Assembly (NCBI GenBank): GCA_031366005.1
Contig: JANLZB010000038.1
Location: 68,658 to 132,657 of the forward strand
DNA length: 64,000 nucleotides
From: JANLUX01 sp031366005
GTDB lineage: Bacteria; Bacteroidota; Bacteroidia; AKYH767-A; OLB10
Reading direction: 5' to 3'
This document shows positions 44,633-53,380 of this stretch, piece after piece; position 1 is the stretch's first letter, and every line of letters starts with the position of its first letter. The position numbers and the translations under genes are program-made. The notes beneath the pieces were generated by a model. It was not told the DNA's origin. It ran no database searches and was given only the letters and a program-made list of their open reading frames with translations.

Positions 44633-44720
44633 TCCTCACAATCGGTTTATAGCTTGCTTAACTTTGCATCACTTGAGATAAACATTGTTCTAACAATAAC
44701 GTATAAGTTTTACAAGGACA

Positions 44721-45779
44721 TTGAATACGAATAAAAAAATATTAGTTACAGGAGGCACCGGTTATATCGGTTCACACACTTGCGTTGAATTGATTAATAA
44801 AGGTTATGATGTATTTATTATTGATAACCTGAGCAACTCACATGAAGAAGTAATTGATGCTATTGAACAAATCACAGGCGTGCGACCTTTTTTTTCAAAT
44901 ATTGATCTCAACAATAAATCTGCTGTTAACGAATTTTTACGCAAACATCATATTGATGCAATCATCCACTTCGCTTCATTAAAAGCAGTTGGCGAATCAG
45001 TTGAAAAACCTCTGGAATATTATCGCAACAATTTAGTATCACTCATCAATCTTTTAGAATTATGTCGTGATCATAAAATAAAACATTTTGTTTTTTCTTC
45101 AAGCTGTTCTGTTTATGGCGAGCCTGATTACTTGCCGATAGATGAATTTGCAGAAGTTAAAAAAGCAGAATCACCTTATGCAAACACAAAAAAAATTGGT
45201 GAGGATATCATTCGCGATTCAGTGAAGGCCTGTAGCATTAATGCGATTGCATTACGTTATTTTAATCCTGTGGGAGCGTATCCTTCATCATTGATCGGAG
45301 AATACCCGCTTGGTGCACCAATAAATTTATTTCCTGTTGTAACACAAACTGCTATTGGAAAGCGTGATAAAATGTTAGTGTTTGGAAATGATTATGACAC
45401 TCCGGACGGAAGCTGTATCCGTGATTATATTCATGTGATGGATGTTGCGGCTGCACATGTAGTTGCTATTGAAAGAATGTTAAACGGAAAGTCAAAAAGT
45501 AATTACGAATTATTTAATCTTGGAACAGGTGAGGGATTAAGTGTGTTACAAATTATCAATGCGTTTGAACGTACGACAGGAATAAAATTAAATTATGAAA
45601 TTACTGCACGAAGACCTGGTGATGTGGTGAAAGTGTATGCAGACACCAGTTATGCAAATAAAGAATTAGGTTGGAAAGCAACCAGAACTTTAGATGATAT
45701 GATCACTTCTGCATGGGCTTGGGAAAATGTGTTACAGAAAAAAGAATCATTGCGAGGAACGAAGCAATCTGTTTCATAG
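44721..45779 (+). CDS. galE: UDP-glucose 4-epimerase with repeat-encoded tail
   Basis: A 352-residue SDR epimerase: VTGGTGYIGSHTCVELI, SSSCSVYGEPDYLPI, SPYANTKKIGEDI with the Tyr-x3-Lys pair, and NPVGAYPSSLIGEYP typical of GalE. It interconverts UDP-glucose and UDP-galactose. No ATG is available in frame after the stop at 44697; the TTG at 44721 is the start. The last ten residues, SLRGTKQSVS, are encoded by a family A repeat (45747-45823), and the stop codon itself lies in the repeat's spacer. Relatives end at about the tryptophan-rich NVL segment before it. Confidence 0.93.
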   Translation: MNTNKKILVTGGTGYIGSHTCVELINKGYDVFIIDNLSNSHEEVIDAIEQITGVRPFFSNIDLNNKSAVNEFLRKHHIDAIIHFASLKAVGESVEKPLEYYRNNLVSLINLLELCRDHKIKHFVFSSSCSVYGEPDYLPIDEFAEVKKAESPYANTKKIGEDIIRDSVKACSINAIALRYFNPVGAYPSSLIGEYPLGAPINLFPVVTQTAIGKRDKMLVFGNDYDTPDGSCIRDYIHVMDVAAAHVVAIERMLNGKSKSNYELFNLGTGEGLSVLQIINAFERTTGIKLNYEITARRPGDVVKVYADTSYANKELGWKATRTLDDMITSAWAWENVLQKKESLRGTKQSVS

Positions 45780-45823
45780 CATGAGATTGCTTCTTCCGAT
45801 AAATTTCGGAATCACAGTGACGG
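45747..45823. repeat. Family A palindromic repeat at the end of galE
   Basis: TCATTGCGAGGAACGAAGCA then ATCT forms the left arm, in frame with galE; AGATTGCTTCTTCCGATAAA with further bases to CAGTGACGG forms a longer, interrupted right arm. The galE stop (45777-45779) lies between the arms. Confidence 0.88.
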
Positions 45824-45836
45824 TAAATTATAAACA

Positions 45837-46910
45837 ATGAAAAAAAATATTCTTATAACCGGTGGTGCAGGATTTATTGGCTCACATGTAGTGAGACTTT
45901 TTGTAAAGAAATATCCTGACTATCATATTTTTAATTTAGATAATCTCACTTACGCTGGTAACCTCGCTAACCTGAAAGATGTTGAACATGCTTCTAATTA
46001 TTCTTTTATCAAAGCGGACATTACTGATGCTTTATTAATGGATGAATTATTTGAACAACATAAATTTGATAGTGTAATTCATCTCGCTGCAGAATCACAT
46101 GTTGATCGCAGCATTGCCAATCCGATGGATTTCATCATGACCAATATTGTTGGCACAGTTAATCTGTTAAATTCTGCGCGAAAAAACTGGATTCAGGAAA
46201 CTCAAAACTCAAAACTCAAAACTCAAAATTTATTTTATCATATCAGTACAGATGAAGTGTATGGATCATTAGGTTCAACAGGATTTTTTACTGAAGCAAC
46301 TGCCTATGATCCGCGTAGTCCTTACTCTGCTTCAAAAGCAAGTTCTGATCATTTGGTACGTGCTTATCATCATACTTATGGATTGCCGGTTGTTATCAGC
46401 AACTGTTCAAACAACTATGGTTCATTTCAGTTTCCTGAAAAATTAATTCCGCTGGCAATTAATAATATTAAAAACAATAAACCAATTCCTGTTTATGGCA
46501 AGGGAGAAAATATTCGTGACTGGTTGTTTGTTGAAGATCACGCTGTAGCAATTGATGTAATTTTTCACCAGGGAAAAAATGGTGAGACCTATAACATCGG
46601 TGGTAATAATGAATGGAAAAATATTGATTTGATTTACTTGTTATGTGATATCATGGATCGAAAATTAAAACGTGAAAGTGGTGCTTCACGAAAATTGATC
46701 ACGTTTGTAAAAGATCGTGCAGGACATGATATGCGCTATGCAATTGATTCATCCAAACTACAACACGAATTAGGTTGGAAACCATCTTTACAATTTGAAG
46801 AAGGACTTGAAAAAACTGTGGATTGGTATCTTGCAAACGAAGAATGGATGCAACAGGTAACATCAGGTGACTATCACCATTATTATGAAAAACAATATCA
46901 ACTACGATAA
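45837..46910 (+). CDS. rfbB: dTDP-glucose 4,6-dehydratase with a repeat insertion
   Basis: A 357-residue extended SDR: ITGGAGFIGSHVVRLF, HLAAESHVDRSI, FYHISTDEVYGSLG, YSASKASSDHLVRAYH (Tyr-x3-Lys) and NCSNNYGSFQFPEKLIPL, all typical of RfbB. It makes dTDP-4-keto-6-deoxyglucose. Residues about 121-131 (QETQNSKLKTQ) are an insertion encoded by a tandem CTCAAAA heptamer, placed just before the conserved FYHISTDE strand. No rfbA, rfbC or rfbD is in the window. Confidence 0.93.
   Translation: MKKNILITGGAGFIGSHVVRLFVKKYPDYHIFNLDNLTYAGNLANLKDVEHASNYSFIKADITDALLMDELFEQHKFDSVIHLAAESHVDRSIANPMDFIMTNIVGTVNLLNSARKNWIQETQNSKLKTQNLFYHISTDEVYGSLGSTGFFTEATAYDPRSPYSASKASSDHLVRAYHHTYGLPVVISNCSNNYGSFQFPEKLIPLAINNIKNNKPIPVYGKGENIRDWLFVEDHAVAIDVIFHQGKNGETYNIGGNNEWKNIDLIYLLCDIMDRKLKRESGASRKLITFVKDRAGHDMRYAIDSSKLQHELGWKPSLQFEEGLEKTVDWYLANEEWMQQVTSGDYHHYYEKQYQLR
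46199..46231 (+). repeat. Family H tandem heptamers in rfbB
   Basis: Four consecutive ACTCAAA units, ending in ATTT, in frame with rfbB. The same unit occurs in the palindrome at 63660-63722 before the tRNA-Arg. Confidence 0.85.
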
Positions 46911-46929
46911 TTTAAGTTAGTTACCAATC

Positions 46930-47946
46930 ATGTCTTCACACCCTGTTTTTAAATATAAATATCACACTGCTGATATCACTCAAAAAAATATTCTTGTAAC
47001 AGGCGGTGCAGGTTTCATTGGTTCTAATCTTGTAGAATATCTTTTATTAAACGGAGCAAAAAAAGTGCGTGTGCTTGATAATCTCAGCAATGGATTTCAT
47101 CGCAACATAGAAAACTTTTTATCCAATCCTGCTTTTGAATTTATAGAAGGAGACATTACAGATAAAGAAACCTGTGCAAGAGCTTGTGATGGAATAAATC
47201 TGGTAAGTCATCAGGCTGCATTGGGATCAGTTCCACGTTCAATTCAAAATCCGATTGCAACACATGAAGTGAATGTTACCGCTTTTTTAAATATGCTTGT
47301 TGCTGCACGCGATGCAGGTGTTAATCGTTTTGTGTATGCAAGTTCTTCTTCTGTTTATGGTGACAGCACAGCATCACCAAAGAAGGAATCGAACCGTGGC
47401 AATCCACTTTCGCCTTATGCGGTTTCTAAATTGAGTAACGAGTTATATGCTTTCGTTTTTGCAATTCATTATAAAATGCCATTGATTGGCTTACGGTATT
47501 TCAATGTGTTTGGTCCGCGTCAGGATCCTAACGGTCCATACGCTGCTGTAATTCCACTTTTTATGAACGCACAATTATTTGATACCGAAGCAGTGATTTA
47601 TGGAGATGGAGAACAGACACGTGATTTTACTTTCGTAGAAAATGCTGTTCAGGCGAATGTGCGTGCATTGTTTGCTGAAGATGAAGAAACATTAAATAAA
47701 GTTTATAATGTTGCTGTGAGTGAAAGCATTTCGGTAAACCAGCTTTATTCGTTGATAGCAAGTATTACAGGAAGCACAAAACTTCCACGATACATGCCTG
47801 AGCGAAAAGGAGATGTTAAAAATTCGTTAGCTGATCTTTCCATGGCAAAGAAATTGCTGAATTACGATCCGCAGTACAGTCTTCAACAAGGATTGCCTGC
47901 AACAGTAGAGTGGTTTAAAAAAACATTCTCAAAAAAACATGCGTAG
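46930..47946 (+). CDS. UDP-HexNAc(A) 4-epimerase (TviC/WbpP-like)
   Basis: A 338-residue SDR. The catalytic block is SSSSVYGDSTASPKKE with SPYAVSKLSNELYA (Tyr-x3-Lys), the Rossmann motif VTGGAGFIGSNLVEYL is near 23-38, and HQAALGSVPRSIQNP and NVFGPRQDPNGPYAAVIP are typical of the WbpP/TviC group. With the TviB-like dehydrogenase it could make UDP-GalNAc-uronate. It overlaps the phosphatase gene by 8 bases. Confidence 0.9.
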   Translation: MSSHPVFKYKYHTADITQKNILVTGGAGFIGSNLVEYLLLNGAKKVRVLDNLSNGFHRNIENFLSNPAFEFIEGDITDKETCARACDGINLVSHQAALGSVPRSIQNPIATHEVNVTAFLNMLVAARDAGVNRFVYASSSSVYGDSTASPKKESNRGNPLSPYAVSKLSNELYAFVFAIHYKMPLIGLRYFNVFGPRQDPNGPYAAVIPLFMNAQLFDTEAVIYGDGEQTRDFTFVENAVQANVRALFAEDEETLNKVYNVAVSESISVNQLYSLIASITGSTKLPRYMPERKGDVKNSLADLSMAKKLLNYDPQYSLQQGLPATVEWFKKTFSKKHA

Positions 47947-48688
47947 CATTTTTAATATTTTTACTTCTTCCAAAAACAAATCCGCTGAATCGTTAAATTT
48001 TTCAATATTGAATGTTGATATGCATTCGCACCTTATTCCGGGAATTGATGATGGAGCAAAGACGATGGAAGAGAGTGTTACACTGATTAAGACTTTGCAT
48101 GGTTTAGGATTTACACGGCTTATCACCACTCCGCATATCATGAGTGATTATTATAAAAACACTCCTGAAATAATTAATGCAGGATTAGAACAAGTTCGCG
48201 AAGCATTGAAAGTGGAAAATATCCCTGTTGAAATTTCTGCTGCAGCTGAGTATTATATTGATGATGGATTTCTGCAAAAATTAGAGGAAGAAAAACTTTT
48301 GACATTTGGTGATAATTATTTGCTGACGGAGATTTCTTATATCAATCCACCGGATAATCTCAAACAAATATTTTTTCGTGCGCAGGTTTTAGGTTACAAA
48401 CCTATTCTTGCACATCCTGAACGTTATCCGTTCTGGTATAATAATTTTGATGAATACCGTTCGCTTCGTGAGACAGGTGTTTTGCTTCAGTTAAATTTAA
48501 ATTCTTTGGCAGGATATTATGGTCCAGATGCTAAAAAGGCCGGTGAAAAAATGATCGATCTTGAAATGATAGATATGGTGGGCAGTGATATGCATCACAA
48601 CAAACATGGAGTTGCTTTGCATCGCTGCCTTAACGAAAAATACCTGCCGAAAGTTTTAGAATTCAATTTGCTGAATAAGCATTTATAA
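47939..48688 (+). CDS. CpsB/YwqE-like tyrosine-protein phosphatase (PHP family)
   Basis: A 249-residue metal-dependent phosphatase: VDMHSHLIPGIDDGAKTMEES (first metal-binding His pair, near 20), TTPHIMSDYY, ILAHPERYPFW and GSDMHHNKHG supply the other ligands. Such enzymes dephosphorylate tyrosine kinases that control polysaccharide chain length. No BY-kinase gene is in the window. It is the last gene of the sugar-nucleotide cluster. Confidence 0.88.
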   Translation: MRSIFNIFTSSKNKSAESLNFSILNVDMHSHLIPGIDDGAKTMEESVTLIKTLHGLGFTRLITTPHIMSDYYKNTPEIINAGLEQVREALKVENIPVEISAAAEYYIDDGFLQKLEEEKLLTFGDNYLLTEISYINPPDNLKQIFFRAQVLGYKPILAHPERYPFWYNNFDEYRSLRETGVLLQLNLNSLAGYYGPDAKKAGEKMIDLEMIDMVGSDMHHNKHGVALHRCLNEKYLPKVLEFNLLNKHL

Positions 48689-48714
48689 TATTTTTTAACT
48701 GAAAAAAAATTTCT

Positions 48715-49197
48715 ATGTTTCTTAAACTGACAAAATATAATCTTTGGGCAAACCAAACCCTTTGCGGATTTATTCTTAAGGCCGGAGAAGCAATTGCTGA
48801 TGTTGAACAATCGGGTAGCTTTCCTACTGTAAGAAAAACTTTATTACATATTTGGGATGGACAGGTAATATGGTATAATCGTTTGCATGGGAAATCTTTA
48901 TCTGCATTTCCCAGCCAGAGTTTCGAGGGAAATTTGGAGGAAGCAATAAATGGATTATTGGAAAGTTCACGACAATATGTTGATTATGTAAATGAATTAA
49001 ATGAAAACTATGATTCTGTCATTAAGTATAATACTTTTGATGGTAAACAATTTGAAAACACCGTAAAGGATATAATTTTTCACATTATGAATCACAGTAC
49101 ATACCATCGCGGACAAATTATTAATCTTTTGCGCGGTGCAGGATTCACAGAGGTTGGTTCTACCGATTATATGCGTTTTTGCAGGAGTAATTTGTAA
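48715..49197 (+). CDS. DinB-family protein
   Basis: A 160-residue DinB-like protein starting MFLKLTKYNLWANQTLCGFI. Metal-ligand histidines occur in TLLHIWDGQVIWYNRLHG and HIMNHSTYHRGQIINLLRGAG, the second being the strongest family mark. It follows the phosphatase by 26 bases, so it may be cotranscribed, but no functional link is apparent. Confidence 0.85.
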   Translation: MFLKLTKYNLWANQTLCGFILKAGEAIADVEQSGSFPTVRKTLLHIWDGQVIWYNRLHGKSLSAFPSQSFEGNLEEAINGLLESSRQYVDYVNELNENYDSVIKYNTFDGKQFENTVKDIIFHIMNHSTYHRGQIINLLRGAGFTEVGSTDYMRFCRSNL

Positions 49198-49273
49198 GAA
49201 AACCGGGTTATTCAAAATTTTTAAGAAACTATCTGCTTTATATTGCGTAGAAAAGTGCTAAACAACACTTTCT

Positions 49274-49522
49274 ATGCACAGCAACGAAATTGAACAGCAT
49301 CTGAATGTCACTGCCAAGTTTGAATTGATTAATGGTTCAGTTAAATACGGAATGATTAACAAACAGATTGATGGTGACCTTTACAAAAGTGATTATTATT
49401 TTATTTCGCTGCAGAATCTGAATACTTTCCGCAAAGCAATAACGCAACGCAATTATGAATTCTGCAAAGCATTGATGGAAAAAATAAATGTAAAGTTTAT
49501 AAAAGACATTACTCCAATTTAG
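49274..49522 (+). CDS. Hypothetical small protein
   Basis: An 82-residue soluble protein: LNVTAKFELINGSVKYGMIN, LYKSDYYFISLQNLNTFR and a helix KALMEKINVKFIKDITPI. The strand-turn-strand start followed by helix is regular enough to suggest a folded domain. I recognise no family. Confidence 0.55.
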   Translation: MHSNEIEQHLNVTAKFELINGSVKYGMINKQIDGDLYKSDYYFISLQNLNTFRKAITQRNYEFCKALMEKINVKFIKDITPI

Positions 49523-49523
49523 G

Positions 49524-49638
49524 TTTAAACGCAGATAGTTCAAAGTTTTTACCGCAGAGAACCGCAGAGAAAATATTTTTATCTCCGCGGTTCTTTGCGT
49601 TATTGGAAGAATTCAATTTTGCGCTCTCTGCGTTTAAA
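49524..49638. repeat. Family I nested palindrome
   Basis: Outer arms TTTAAACGCAGA and TCTGCGTTTAAA are perfect inverses; an inner pair (ACCGCAGAGAACCGCAGAGA against TCTCCGCGGTTCTTTGCG) is imperfect. The repeat fills the whole gap between the small gene and the trpS stop, which converge. Confidence 0.85.
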
Positions 49639-49641
49639 AAA

Positions 49642-50637
49642 TCAATAATATTTTATACCAATTATTTCCCGCACTTCCTTAATTGTTTTGGATGCACTTA
49701 CATGCGCTTTTTCTTTTCCCTGACGCATCACTTTCTTTAAAAAATCTTCATCACTACTAATTTCTTTAATCTTCTCACTTAATGGTTGTATAAAAGCAAT
49801 CATGTCTTCTGCTAATTGCTTTTTCAAATCACCATATCTTATTTTACAGTTGTTGTATAGTTCTTCAAAATGCAGAACCGTTTCAGTTTTGCTTAACACA
49901 CTCATTAGTGTAAACAAATTCTGAACAGCCTCGGGCTTTTGCTGATTAAGCTCTGTTGGTCCTGCATCAGTAACTGCACGCATTACTTTTTTTCGAATTA
50001 CATCCGCACTGTCAGCTAAAAAAACTGCATTGCCTTCTCCCTCTGATTTTCCCATTTTTCCGCTTCCATCCAACCCGGGGATTTTCACAAGTGTTTCTCC
50101 AAAATTAAAAGCAACAGGTTCAGGAAAATATTCTGTTTTATATAATCTGTTAAAACGATTTCCAAATGTGCGTGTCATTTCCAAATGTTGTTCCTGGTCT
50201 TTACCCACCGGAACGCGTGATGCACGATGAAGTAAAATATCAGCAGCCATTAAAACAGGATAAGTGAGTAGTCCCGCATTAATATTATCAGGCTGATTGC
50301 GTATTTTATCTTTGAATGTTGTTGACCGTTCCAGTTCTCCCACATAAGCATTCATATTCATGAGCAAATACAATTCAGCAGTTTCAGGTATATCACTTTG
50401 AACATAAATGGTACTTGCTGCAGGATCGAGACCGCAAGCAAGATATTCAACCAATACCTGCCTGACATTATTTTTTAAATTTTCCGGAGTTGGATGTGTA
50501 GTGAGTGAATGATAATCCGCAATAAAAAAAAAGCAACGATGCTCATATTGCATCTTCAAAAAATTTTTTACCGCTCCAAAATAATTTCCAATATGAAGAT
50601 TACCTGTGGAGCGGATGCCGCTGACTACTGTTTCCAT
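49642..50637 (-). CDS. trpS: Tryptophanyl-tRNA synthetase
   Basis: A 331-residue class I synthetase: SGIRSTGNLHIGNYFGAVKN (HIGH as HIGN, near 16), AYVGELERSTTFKDK, VPVGKDQEQHLEMTR and KMGKSEGEG as the KMSKS loop near 195. Normal length and complete. It charges tRNA-Trp. The upstream 89 bases hold the repeat-like GTAAGGTTTGAAACCCTGAC and then plsC, transcribed divergently. Confidence 0.96.
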   Translation of the reverse strand: METVVSGIRSTGNLHIGNYFGAVKNFLKMQYEHRCFFFIADYHSLTTHPTPENLKNNVRQVLVEYLACGLDPAASTIYVQSDIPETAELYLLMNMNAYVGELERSTTFKDKIRNQPDNINAGLLTYPVLMAADILLHRASRVPVGKDQEQHLEMTRTFGNRFNRLYKTEYFPEPVAFNFGETLVKIPGLDGSGKMGKSEGEGNAVFLADSADVIRKKVMRAVTDAGPTELNQQKPEAVQNLFTLMSVLSKTETVLHFEELYNNCKIRYGDLKKQLAEDMIAFIQPLSEKIKEISSDEDFLKKVMRQGKEKAHVSASKTIKEVREIIGIKYY

Positions 50638-50726
50638 AGCGGGCTAAATTAAATGGTTTACTTAACTTCAAGTCACTACTGTAAGGTTTGAAACCCTGAC
50701 AGGGGTAAATACTTTATTTTCGTGCT

Positions 50727-51488
50727 GTGAAATTTATTTCGTTTGCGCTGCGAAGAATCTGGTGCGTATGGTTTTTTATAGTAGGAGGTTTGTCTTTTAT
50801 CCTGCTTTATCCGTTGTTTTTTGTTTTACTAAGAAAGCGAAGCTGGTTCAAGTATGCGTTCCGATTAAAAAAAGTTTGGGCACACATTATACTTTTTGGA
50901 AGTGGGATTTTTTACACTATCAAACGTGAAGGAGTTATTGACCGTAAAAGAGCGTATGTAATTTGTCCTAATCATACTTCTTATCTCGACATTGTTATTA
51001 CCAATATTGTGTTTCCAAATTACTTTCATTTTATGGGTAAGGCAGAATTACTCACCATACCATTATTTAAAATTTTTTTTCAACGGATGAATATTCCTGT
51101 TGACCGTACCAGCATCACTGCATCACATAAAGCTTTTAATCGTGCAAAAGAGGATATTGACAGAGGAATTAGTATTGCTATTTATCCGGAAGGAACAATC
51201 CCTGAATGTTCACCTGATGTAGGTCCTTTTAAGAATGGAGCTTTCAAACTTGCCATTGAAAAACAAATTCCGATTGTACCGATCACCTATTTGGATAACT
51301 GGAAAATTTTTCCTGACAGAGAAGGATTTCGTTACCTGTGCCGGCCAGGATTGTCAAGGATAATTGTTCATACACCGATTGAAACCAAAGGAATGGGAGA
51401 TGAACATGTTTCAACACTTCGAGAGAGCGTACGTAATATTATTAAGCAAACAATGATAAAACATGGAAATATCCCGGGAACTCATTGA
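50727..51488 (+). CDS. plsC: 1-acyl-sn-glycerol-3-phosphate acyltransferase
   Basis: A 253-residue membrane acyltransferase that turns lysophosphatidate into phosphatidate. N-terminal hydrophobic segments (VWFFIVGGLSFILLYPLF), the HX4D box in CPNHTSYLDI and the EGT motif in IYPEGTIPE are both present, with FKNGAFKLA further on. GTG at 50727 is the only suitable start. A TATTTTCG box at 50715-50722 lies almost on top of the start, so either the leader is very short or another promoter is used. It overlaps gatC by 26 bases. Confidence 0.92.
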   Translation: MKFISFALRRIWCVWFFIVGGLSFILLYPLFFVLLRKRSWFKYAFRLKKVWAHIILFGSGIFYTIKREGVIDRKRAYVICPNHTSYLDIVITNIVFPNYFHFMGKAELLTIPLFKIFFQRMNIPVDRTSITASHKAFNRAKEDIDRGISIAIYPEGTIPECSPDVGPFKNGAFKLAIEKQIPIVPITYLDNWKIFPDREGFRYLCRPGLSRIIVHTPIETKGMGDEHVSTLRESVRNIIKQTMIKHGNIPGTH

Positions 51489-51759
51489 CAAGCTTGCGCG
51501 CTTATCACGTTTATCTTTTGCTGATGAAACAGAAAAAGAAAAGATCCGCAACGATCTAAACAGAATTTTGCAGTTTGTTGATCAGCTTAATGAAGTAAAT
51601 ACCGAGGGTGTTGAGCCTTTGATTTTTATCAATGAAGACACCAGTGTATTACGTGAGGATGTAGTAGTGCATCAAATTACAAGAGCAGATGCATTAAAGA
51701 ATGCGCCAATGAAAAATGAGGAATATTTTTTAGTTCCTAAAGTGATTAATAAAAGTTAA
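51463..51759 (+). CDS. gatC: Glu/Asp-tRNA amidotransferase subunit C
   Basis: A 98-residue subunit: ISRELIDKLARLSRLSFADE then LNRILQFVDQLNEVNTEGVE, with VLREDVV and NEEYFLVPKV at the end, all family marks. Together with GatA and GatB, which are not in the window, it amidates mischarged Glu-tRNA-Gln. The ATG lies inside the plsC end. Confidence 0.95.
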   Translation: MEISRELIDKLARLSRLSFADETEKEKIRNDLNRILQFVDQLNEVNTEGVEPLIFINEDTSVLREDVVVHQITRADALKNAPMKNEEYFLVPKVINKS

Positions 51760-51805
51760 GCCCTGATTACAATAAGAAACCACGGCTTAAAAAAAATTCT
51801 TTTTT

Positions 51806-52243
51806 TTATCTCACGTTTACCGGCTCACAAAATTCTTCAAAAGCAGCCATCAGGTTTTCTGCTATCATCTCAGCAGAATGACCTTCTATAAGATAACGCT
51901 CAATAAAATGAACCAGTTCTCCGTCCTTAAACAAAGCAATGCTTGGTGAAGAAGGAGGATATGGCAAGGTGAGCCTGCGTGCGTGAGAGGTAGCTTCCAC
52001 ATCCTGACCAGCAAAAACAGTACATAAATGATCAGGACGAAATTCGCTCCTGCTTAATGCCATCTTTACTGCTGGGCGTGCAGCTCCGGCAGCACATCCG
52101 CACACTGAATTAATAACAAGCAAAAGAGTGCCTTTGCTATTGGGGATAGTGGCATCCACCTGCATTCCATCTGTAAGCTCGGTGAAACCAATTGATGTGA
52201 GTTCCTGGCGCATCGGTGCGCATAATTGTTCGGGATACGGCAT
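51806..52243 (-). CDS. Bacilliredoxin BrxA/BrxB family
   Basis: A 145-residue YphP/YqiW-type protein: INSVCGCAAGAARPAVKMAL contains the C-G-C active-site motif, and LFKDGELVHFIERYLIEGHS is a family mark. These proteins remove bacillithiol from mixed disulfides. It is a single gene facing gatC, separated by 46 bases, and codes for a redox-repair protein if the organism makes bacillithiol. Confidence 0.92.
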   Translation of the reverse strand: MPYPEQLCAPMRQELTSIGFTELTDGMQVDATIPNSKGTLLLVINSVCGCAAGAARPAVKMALSRSEFRPDHLCTVFAGQDVEATSHARRLTLPYPPSSPSIALFKDGELVHFIERYLIEGHSAEMIAENLMAAFEEFCEPVNVR

Positions 52244-52361
52244 AATAATAAGGGGTTATAACAGAGTACAAAAATAATAAGAAAAAAAATATTATCCGTT
52301 ATGATAATGCAAAGCGCTTTTTTAAACCGTTTTTGTAAGAATAGACTGCTTTTGCACGCTT

Positions 52362-52369
52362 TAAGTTTG
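52362..52369 (+). promoter_or_regulatory. Promoter -7 box of the PAS-like gene
   Basis: TAAGTTTG is an exact TAnnTTTG match and lies 40 bases before the ATG at 52410. A TTTG at 52332-52335 is upstream by 26 bases, longer than the usual spacing. Confidence 0.45.
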
Positions 52370-52409
52370 TGGACTCAATAATATTTGTCCTAACAAAAAA
52401 ATATATAAA

Positions 52410-52757
52410 ATGAAAAAAAGTATGCAACACATAGAGATGAAAGATGCATTTCCTGTATTCAAATTCAATTATAAGGGAAAACTAGTGAATAGTAACAGTG
52501 CTGCCATGCCATTGCTCGGTTACTGGAATTGCAAAATGGGCGCAGGAATTTCCACAGAATTGATGATGGCTTGTCCTGCAATTAAATCAGCAATTAAAAG
52601 CCCACAGCCCGGAGAATGTAAAATGCAGTTTGGAGAACTTCAGATCTGGTGTGATGTGGTTCCATTTCCTGAAGCCGGTTACATAGGTGTTTATGGTTAT
52701 CATATTGAAATAATGAATGCTGCTCAACAAACTGTGCAGCTTAGAATGGCGAGTTAA
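52410..52757 (+). CDS. PAS-like small protein
   Basis: A 115-residue soluble protein. FPVFKFNYKGKLVNSNSAAM resembles the first strands and helix of a PAS domain (N-x-A-A), and EAGYIGVYGYHIEI resembles its last strands. No output domain is attached. It ends at a strong terminator and is followed by a response regulator gene with its own space. A sensing role is inference. Confidence 0.65.
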   Translation: MKKSMQHIEMKDAFPVFKFNYKGKLVNSNSAAMPLLGYWNCKMGAGISTELMMACPAIKSAIKSPQPGECKMQFGELQIWCDVVPFPEAGYIGVYGYHIEIMNAAQQTVQLRMAS

Positions 52758-52784
52758 TAATATATATAAATATTCTCATGCAAA

Positions 52785-52808
52785 ATCCCGCTCAGGCGGG
52801 ATTTTTTT
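52785..52808 (+). terminator. Rho-independent terminator of the PAS-like gene
   Basis: ATCCCGC and GCGGGAT pair around TCAG, followed by a run of seven T. It starts 28 bases after the stop codon. Confidence 0.92.
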
Positions 52809-52954
52809 GTTGTTAGCAATCATTAAATTAATATTTAAAAAAGTGAATCTTTTAGGGTAGTTATTCGTACTAATATCAATTAAAACAATTCGACAAGTTT
52901 ATACAAGACATTTAACTATTAAAATAATTCAAGTACTAATTAAATAAAGTAAAA

Positions 52955-53380
52955 ATGAATACGCAAACAATAACAAAGCAACAAACCTCAACCCCAACAC
53001 GATATGGTAAAGTATTATTGATTGATGATAATTCGATGGATAACTTCATAAATAAAAAGATTTTGGAAACAGGTCATTTCGCATCCAGTGTAATTTCACA
53101 TCAGGGCGCACCAGAAGCTTTGGCATATCTTAAAAAAGAAAATATTGAAGCTTTACCCGAAATAATTTTTCTGGATATCAATATGCCTGGTATGGATGGA
53201 TTTCAGTTTCTGGATGCGTTTGCTGAATTACCCGCTGCTGTTCATCAGAAATGTAAAATTATTATGCTCTCCACTTCTGAAAGTTTTAAAGATTTAAACC
53301 GCGCTAATAAAAATCCTTTCGTAAAAAAGTTTTTAAATAAGCCGCTTTCATCACCTGTTATTAGTGCAATAAAGATTTAA
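52955..53380 (+). CDS. Single-domain response regulator
   Basis: A 141-residue CheY-type receiver. LLIDDNSMDNFINKKI gives the acidic pair, FLDINMPGMDGFQFL the phosphorylated Asp near 72, MLSTSESF the Thr/Ser, and FLNKPLSSP the Lys. No output domain. It has the extra DN-x-NFINKKI start common in orphan Bacteroidota regulators of this type. No histidine kinase is adjacent. Confidence 0.9.
   Translation: MNTQTITKQQTSTPTRYGKVLLIDDNSMDNFINKKILETGHFASSVISHQGAPEALAYLKKENIEALPEIIFLDINMPGMDGFQFLDAFAELPAAVHQKCKIIMLSTSESFKDLNRANKNPFVKKFLNKPLSSPVISAIKI

Noticed and set aside
50715..50722. TATTTTCG as the plsC promoter
   Set aside because: Only four bases separate it from the GTG start, so a leaderless transcript would be needed; kept as a remark in the plsC entry.
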